The position numbers were made by a program, and so were the translations under genes. Source: Onthophagus taurus (lineage: Eukaryota > Arthropoda > Insecta > Coleoptera > Scarabaeidae). Taken from it: 64,000 nucleotides of DNA. Position 1 is the stretch's first letter, and every line of letters starts with the position of its first letter. The DNA is taken from assembly GCF_036711975.1 (NCBI RefSeq), contig NC_091972.1:17365001-17429000 (forward strand), written 5' to 3'. This document shows, piece by piece, positions 59,001 through 64,000 of this stretch. The notes beneath the pieces are model-generated. The model had not been told where the DNA came from, did not search any database, and saw only the letters and a list, made by a program, of their open reading frames with translations.

Positions 59001-62000
59001 AATGGTTGTGGCAGATAAGAGAGATAGAAGACGTGAAAAAGTACACGTATTTGGGATATGTGTTCTCAGAGGATAATAAGGTTGAATCGCACGTGAGAAC
59101 GATGACAAAAAGAGGGAAGAGGGTGATGGGGCAGGTTTGGCGACGGTTCTGTTTGGGCACAATGATGCACGGCGCAGAAGTATGGGGATGGAAAGAACAA
59201 GGGTTGCTGGAGGATGTACAAACAAGGTATTGGAGATGGATACTGAGGTTGGCGAAGGAAACTCCAGGGTATACAGGTGTTTGTAAATTGACGCGAAAGA
59301 TTTCAAGATGTGATTTTTCAGCATAAATTAAGGAGGGTCTTTCATATAACTTTTTGTTCAAAACCCCTTCCTCACCAAGTTATAGCACTCTAAAATTAGA
59401 AAAAAAAATGTTTTTATCGCCAACCGGCAGCAAAACCATACTTTATGCTATCCGTTTGCGGCAGTAAAGTGACATTTTGTGCTACTGTCTAGTAAAGTGT
59501 GCAGTTAGCGGCAGGTAAAGTACCTTACCTGCCGCATATGCGGAAGGTAAAGTATTCTGTAAGATAGAGCTGGAATTTGATCCCGGTACCTTTTACATGA
59601 AAGCGCACTACCTTTCCAATATACTACCGCTCTTTGATACATAGTGTAACTTTACCGAGGTATATTAACAAAACAAATCGTTTATCACATGTCATATAAT
59701 ATTGGTAAGTTACAATATCTTCGTATCGTCAAATTTTGCGGTTTGCGATAAAATGTTGTATGCAACACGTCAGCAAAGTGTCTTTATCGAACTCGCCTGT
59801 TACTCGACTCGCAAACTCAGATTCGTTCGATAAAGCATCACTTTGCCGACTTGGTACATAAATAACTATTATTTAATAAATTCACTATGGAGGAGAAAAA
59901 AAATGACACTTTTTGACGATTTTTATAAAGGTTAAAATATTATTACAAGGGGGTGAAAAATCAACCCCTACAATACTTTGCATTAGAACTTTTTAAGGCG
60001 TCTACGGTTTTCTATTTAAACACTTGATTTAAATAGAGGGATTCAATACGCAACTTATTTGTCTCTTAATATTTTCTCCTAAAATTGTTAGTTTGATCAT
60101 AAAAAAATAAAATAATACAAAGGCTCAAATGAATTAATTCAGAGATTATTAGTCAAAAAAATGAAGTTATGTCAAATTAATCTCAGCGTTACAGTGAGTT
60201 TAGACATGCATGGATTTAGTAGCGTCGATAAAAACTGGCGCGCCAGTAAAATTAAATTGCATGTGTAAACTTCAACTGGCGTGCAAGTTGAAATCATACA
60301 TGCATGGATCAGAAAAGTCTGCAACCTTCTGAAATCACTGGCGCCAGTGAGTGGATGAGTATCCACAAAAACACAAAATTTGTTAATATCAAATTTAGGT
60401 TATGTTTCATTGCATTCAAATTAAATCCCAATTACGTTAAACACAAGATAACGTTTAATTATTCACATTAAACCTAGAATATATCTATTTTCGTTTCGGT
60501 TGAGGTCCTAATTTGTGTATATAGTTGTGGTACACTTTAAAAATGAAACTGGCGAGTCACTTATTTTTGTTTTCGCACATGTAGTGTAAACCTTCACTGG
60601 CGTGCAAATAGAACTGGCGCAACCACTGGCACCACTAAATCCATACATGTCTAAACTCACCTTTATTTTATTTTTTGTGATCAAACTAACAATTTGATAG
60701 TTGTAAAATATTAAGAGATAAAAAAGTTGTAGATTTTTTCCACTAACTTGCTATAACTTAGAGGAGAAGGGGTTGGGTTGGATTAATGTTTGCTGAAATA
60801 TCACCTCTTAAAATCCTTCGCGTCAATTTAGAAACAGCCTGTATAGTGAGGGAAGAGGGTAAGGTGGATGGAATATGAGTGGAAGCGGGGAGAAGAGCAG
60901 TGAAGTACTAGGAAAGGATAGAAAGAGTAATAACCGCAATGCAGTATCTTGGAGAGAAAGTTGATACAGACAAAGAGATAGGGAAGGATTATTATTATAT
61001 AAGAGTGGGATATTCACTAAGGGAATCGACAACAGAAGATTGGAATGAGATGAAATGGGAAGAGAACTGAGGAATTAGGAGCAGGGATATACAGAGGCAG
61101 GAGAGAAGGACACAGATACAGGAAGGGAGATATAATGAAAGATATGGGGAGACATAGACAAAAGATCTGCTAAAGTGTCTGTTTATGGAAGGGGACGAGG
61201 AAGGGAAAAGATTGCTGGCGAGTTTCCGCTCTGGAAACGAGGAAATAAGTATTTGGGTGAATAAGGACGAAAGGTGGTGTAGGCTGTGCAGGGAGGAAGT
61301 CGAGACGTTGGACCACATGTTGAAGGGATGCAGTGAGTTGAGGGAGGAGGCGATGTACCAGAGGCATATTTTGGGAAAGGGAGGTGAGGGCAAGAGATGG
61401 ATGAGCGAGGTGGTTGGGCGATGAGCCGAGGGTGTGGAGGAGGATAGAAAGATTGGTAATATATATTGATATGAAATTGTAAACGTTGTTGCATGCAATA
61501 AAACGCTTACTGTAAAAAATAGATAATATTAATAGTATGACTTAAAAGTATTTTGTCAGTTATATTCGAATTTCCTTCTATTGAGGTTTTACTGTAGTAA
61601 TCAAAAATCGTTAAGTTATCATCACCATGTAAGGCAGTTAATATTAATTAGATTAATCAAGAAAAAAAAAACAAAGATTTAAAGGTTAAAAAATTTTCCA
61701 AAATAATTCTAACCTCTAAATTTAGGTTCACGTTGTCCAACTTTTTGAGAATGCCCATGAGAATCTAAAAGGGCGCTACATAACATTGAAGCATCACCGC
61801 TTGCTGAACCTGAAGTACAAAAAGGGCTCGGAGTCGCAACTGGACTATAAACCCTCGAAATAAAATCTTCGAATGTAGTGTTATCTTTGTGTTTTGTTAC
61901 GACGGTATCCAAAGATCGAGCTCTTTCTTCATAGCTTAAAAAAACAACACATTTTTATTTAAAAAAAAAATAATAATAATAATCATTTTTGTAACTTACT

Positions 62001-62286
62001 ATTGTTGATAAAGTGGTAATGTACTTCGTTTCGCTCGGCTACCACAAATAACCGCAGCTCTTATAACCCCAGCAAGAATATTACTTTCAATGATCGCCTC
62101 GTCGTGTAAAATTCCAAAATAAGGTACCTCTCGTTTACAATTAATAGTAACTCGATTTAAATTGTTTCCTAACGGATAAACAACGATGAGGATATCACAA
62201 AATTCCGTTGGGATTATGTCCCGTCTGTAATCTCGGTTGTGTTCGGACCAAACGATGTGGACTTCATCGTTTCCAAGATGACGCGT
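56039..62286 (-). CDS. Ral GTPase-activating protein alpha subunit, C-terminal exons
   Basis: Catalytic alpha subunit of the RalGAP complex, which switches off Ral GTPases. Only the last three exons are in the window: complement 62286-62000, 61934-61714 and 56232-56039. The 5' part lies beyond 64000. The first exon encodes the Rap/Ran-GAP core: [48 protein letters not shown], then [13 protein letters not shown] and [26 protein letters not shown]. The GND-containing block is the conserved helix of this GAP class, whose catalysis uses an asparagine. The tail after residue FRG is a Ser/Arg/Pro-rich segment ending AIRKK. Junction phases are consistent. The penultimate intron (5.5 kb) holds nested transposons and an alternative terminal exon at 56379-56446. 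Drosophila CG5521 is the likely counterpart. Confidence 0.88.
56379..56446 (-). CDS. Alternative terminal exon of RalGAP alpha
   Basis: Preceded by TTGATTTGTAG. It begins GA, completing the split G codon left by the exon ending at 61714, and reads [22 protein letters not shown] then TGA in the same frame. It would replace the 64-residue SRP-rich tail with 22 residues plus the junction glycine. Evidence is splice site and phase only. Confidence 0.4.
57449..57950. mobile_element. Two tandem MITEs sharing a 9-bp repeat
   Basis: Element A 57458-57712 and element B 57723-57940 both have AAAGTCC...GGACTTT ends. ATCAAAATT occurs at 57449, between them at 57714 and again at 57942. A 9-bp duplication suggests a Mutator-type element. 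The arms include AAAGTACCGCGGTT and CAAAATGGCGGTTTGACAGC. Confidence 0.7.
58240..58569. mobile_element. Foldback MITE (AAGGACAGTA family)
   Basis: Inverted arms of more than 100 bp run inward from AAGGACAGTAGAATCTAACA. Related ends occur at 26925, 37652 and 40691. Confidence 0.75.
59274..60841. mobile_element. Mariner-type MITE in LINE
   Basis: The ends are CAGGTGTTTGTAAATTGACG and an inverse ending at 60841, flanked by TA. It contains a second element (60194-60660) and a 28-bp imperfect palindrome GCGGCAGGTAA..TTACCTGCCGC (about 59510-59537). Confidence 0.75.
60194..60660. mobile_element. MITE rich in ACTGGCG motifs
   Basis: The ends are GTGAGTTTAGACATG and the inverse of GTGAGTTTAGACATG. 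The interior repeats ACTGGCG in both orientations, including the palindromes ACTGGCGCGCCAGT and CACTGGCGCCAGTG. No coding; target duplication unclear. Confidence 0.65.
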
Positions 62287-63043
62287 CTACAAAATAAAAA
62301 TAATAACAATTAATAAATCGTATAAAATTAAAATCTTTTTTTTTTCATTTGATTCAATTCATTTTTTGGAATTAGTTAACACTATTTCTCTGAAGTTTTG
62401 ACGTCTATTTGGCGTTTTCAAAAACTGTTAACGCCATCTATGGAGTAAAATTATAGAATTCTGTGGTAAAGTCAAAAATTAAATTTGTTATCGCGTGAAG
62501 TCATTTTAAAATAAACTGTCAGATATCAAATAATGTTTTTTTTTAAATAATTTATCAAATTGTAAAACGAAGAAATGTTTAAATAGTATCTTAAAAAACA
62601 AGTTTGGTAAGACACGCTTGAAATGTACGAATTCAAGTTGAAAAACGAGTGGCTTTTTAATGAATGAGTGCTTTAAGTCTTATGAAACGTGTTTTTTATG
62701 CTATTTTTTATAATTCGCGTTTTTATCCTTTTTTTTTAACAAAAATAAAATAAATTTTGACAATGTAGGGAAATAGGTATATTCACCTGAAAAAAATGTT
62801 TCATGTACACGTCTCAAAATAAGAGAAATTGCTCAGAGTTCAATGTCCTCATCGTTGTGGACCTTGTATTCGATGCTAAGAACGAGTTTCATCCATTGAC
62901 AAAAATTGTTACATTGACAACTAAAAAAATTAATGACCCAATGTCACCAACTTAAACTGGTTCCATAAAATGTTACTAAAATCTCATTAGAGCACCCGTT
63001 TGAGTACTGTAATAGCTTTCATTTCCGTCGCGAATTACAAAAT
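62287..63043. other. Intron DNA, nothing recognised
   Basis: RalGAP alpha intron. No ORF or repeat seen. Confidence 0.4.
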
Positions 63044-63583
63044 AGTATATTATTATATGAGCATGTAATGAGGGCTATTATTCACTAAGATTAAGTTTGT
63101 CACGAGCATAGCGAGTAGCATAATTAATCTGAGTGAACAATAGCTCATTATATGTTATATGTTCACGACTATTGAAATTGATTCCATAAATTTATTTTTT
63201 AAATACATTTTTTTAAAGTTTAAACGTCAAATGTGACACAAATTCAATGTTACAACTGTAACCAACTTCACAACAATTTGTCAAAATTAAATGTCAATTT
63301 TATAAAACGTAGTTTTTTTTTACGAAAATTGATTAATTTATGGTTAAATCATACGAAAAACGGAATTTGTTTAGGTTTTTTAATGTAAAACCTTTAGAAA
63401 CTCCTAAAAAATTGAATTAAATTGACGTTTTCTGAAATTTTAACGTTTCAAATAATTATTATTAGTCTGTCAAGTTGATTACCCGTGAATAATGATTATT
63501 ATTCATTCCGTGAAAAATGACTTCCCTTTTGTTCTAGAAAACTCATTCATAAGGTATATATTATAAGGTAGTCGTGGACAAAA
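63044..63583. repeat. About 550-bp dispersed repeat, copy 2
   Basis: Same sequence and orientation as 52776-53332, with small indels. Both copies keep the terminal hairpins. Confidence 0.8.
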
Positions 63584-64000
63584 GTCTTTTTAAATCCAGC
63601 AATGACCTCGTTTACGCTTTCAATAATTATCTGTCGCCTTGCCTTATACCTGCAGAAATGCAGTCACCTTCATTTGTTCGCTTTATGAGTTCTCTTAGTA
63701 TTCTTATGGATTTATCGTTCACGTTTCCTTTTGAACCTACTGAGGTTCGTTATGTTTCTTACCCTTACTGTATCGAAGGCTTGCTTCAAGTCTACAAATC
63801 AGAGTTCTATAAGTTGTGCAGGTCAAGACAACCAAGGAAACATCTATGACACACGGAGAAAAATCACCTGAGATAAATAAGAATAGAAAAGATAGATAAA
63901 TAAGACTGCACCACGACAGGGTGTAAAAAGATAAACATTCTCAATCTCTGCCCTGAGTGTAGGCAGGTGACATCTTGATATGAGAAAGGCTGATAAAACG
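63584..64000 (-). pseudogene. Reverse transcriptase scrap
   Basis: The minus strand near 63800-63740 reads LICRLEASLRYSKG, and in the next frame a QAFDTVR-like phrase. Near 63660-63625 it reads GDCISAGIRQGD, resembling the GIRQGDSLSP motif of LINE RTs. Broken and cut by the window end. Confidence 0.4.

Larger units (their letters stand above)
56680..61515 (+). pseudogene. R1-like LINE with C-terminal zinc knuckle
   Basis: Purine-rich plus-strand relic. Pieces: 56892-57440 has the RT start ([35 protein letters not shown], then [12 protein letters not shown]). 58590-59270 has the later RT part ([36 protein letters not shown]). 61185-61424 has the C-terminal CRLCREE..H....C knuckle. The tail GCAATAAAACGC precedes an A-run at about 61510. 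Four other elements interrupt it. Confidence 0.8.
56496..61594. mobile_element. Pogo-like MITE split by a LINE
   Basis: The termini CAGTAAAACCTCGATG (56496) and the inverse of CAGTAAAACCTCAATAG (61594) are each flanked by TA, as in pogo/Tigger elements. The MITE's own sequence is short on each side (to about 56680 and from about 61515). The rest is a LINE inserted into it. Confidence 0.75.

Overview
This is animal, almost certainly insect, nuclear DNA, and probably from a beetle (inference). It is very AT-rich, with short GT-AG introns of about 45-80 bp, TE-filled long introns and many DNA-transposon relics. It contains no CRISPR array, operon, rRNA or intact tRNA. Five host genes can be assembled exon by exon. 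All other long ORFs are transposon relics or shadows.

Layout. 1-4300: layered TE relics (LINE, mariner/IS630-type, HARBI1-type, piggyBac). 4514-5300 (-): Arl2, complete, 184 aa, five exons. 5530-11200: TE desert with a 2-kb Harbinger-type MITE, a hAT MITE and a Tc1-like relic. 11215-29991 (+): a germline-type protein with an RRM and four Tudor domains (Vreteno/TDRD1-like, piRNA-pathway class), about 1,042 aa. Two of its introns are swollen to about 5 kb by a PHD-finger LINE and by a hAT element carrying a dimeric satellite; the last intron, 4.4 kb, holds further transposon relics. 30230-41440 (-): integrin alpha-PS-type subunit, complete, 899 aa, 18 exons, convergent with the Tudor gene. 41750-47110: LINE, hAT and mariner relics plus dispersed repeats. 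47353-54902 (+): a MICU2/MICU3-type mitochondrial calcium-uptake EF-hand protein, 449 aa. Its 5.8-kb intron holds a second satellite array, a Transib/RAG1-like relic and a ZBED5-like hAT relic. 56039-62286 (-): the last three exons of a Ral GTPase-activating protein alpha subunit. Its penultimate intron contains a stack of nested transposons and a second, phase-compatible terminal exon.

The host genes do not form a pathway together. They cover small-GTPase signalling (Arl2, RalGAP alpha), adhesion (integrin alpha), mitochondrial calcium (MICU) and TE silencing (the Tudor gene). The most unusual feature is the about 363-bp dimeric satellite, two related halves of about 180 bp, carried inside a non-autonomous hAT element and present in introns of two different genes 28 kb apart. 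Other points of interest are an integrin that has lost most of its calcium-binding beta-propeller motifs, alternative C-termini for RalGAP alpha, and a MITE carrying two perfect cAMP-response elements next to an exon.
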